A DNA stretch of 5,145 nucleotides from Spirochaetaceae bacterium (GTDB lineage: Bacteria; Spirochaetota; Spirochaetia; Treponematales; Breznakiellaceae). Made by a program: the position numbers and the translations under genes. Below the pieces are notes generated by a model that worked only from the letters and a program-made list of their open reading frames with translations, had not been told where the DNA came from and ran no database searches. Location: assembly GCA_031278295.1 (NCBI GenBank), contig JAITKQ010000078.1, positions 1 to 5,145 on the forward strand, in the 5' to 3' direction. The first letter of the stretch is position 1. Every line of letters begins with the position of its first letter. Shown here piece by piece: positions 5,140 through 5,145 of the stretch.

Positions 5140-5145
5140 AACCGA

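Overview
The window looks like part of a spirochaete chromosome, most likely a Treponema of the termite-gut or related environmental type. This is an inference from protein style, the mix of GC-rich core genes with AT-rich spacers, long G:C homopolymers and abundant GC-rich palindromic repeats. No rRNA or other marker is present to fix the taxon.

Layout from left to right. (1) Positions 2-236 hold the decayed 3' end of an IS630-type transposase on the + strand, cut by the window edge. (2) Positions 348-1181, minus strand, encode a secreted, probably lipid-anchored HAD-superfamily acid phosphatase/5'-nucleotidase of the lipoprotein e(P4) family. (3) A 125-bp divergent spacer with a GC-rich hairpin precedes leuS (1307-3868, +), a complete bacterial leucyl-tRNA synthetase. 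Its editing-domain region carries an in-frame, palindrome-rich insertion of about 120 bp (near 2411-2535) that reads as a Pro/Ala/Gly/Leu-rich peptide. (4) A 482-bp non-coding stretch (3869-4350) is packed with structure: an 11-bp inverted repeat enclosing a run of 14 G, a perfect 11-2-11 palindrome, 13-bp tandem units, and finally a good sigma-70-type promoter and Shine-Dalgarno. (5) Positions 4351-4956 (+) encode a 201-aa protein with an N-terminal heptad repeat and a PD-(D/E)XK-nuclease-like core. Its stop codon is followed after one base by a run of 14 C. (6) The right end (5011-5145) holds nested inverted repeats with three copies of a GTCTGTCYATAAWGT motif, probably an insertion-sequence end or a MITE-like remnant that continues past the window.

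The genes do not form an operon or pathway. leuS is the one housekeeping gene. The phosphatase is divergently transcribed and acts outside the cytoplasm. The nuclease-like gene has its own promoter and sits between mobile-element debris and homopolymer tracts. The two points most worth following are the repeat that has entered an essential gene without breaking its frame, and the nuclease-like cassette with its inverted G14/C14 flanks. I did not recognise a complete, clearly new multi-gene system.
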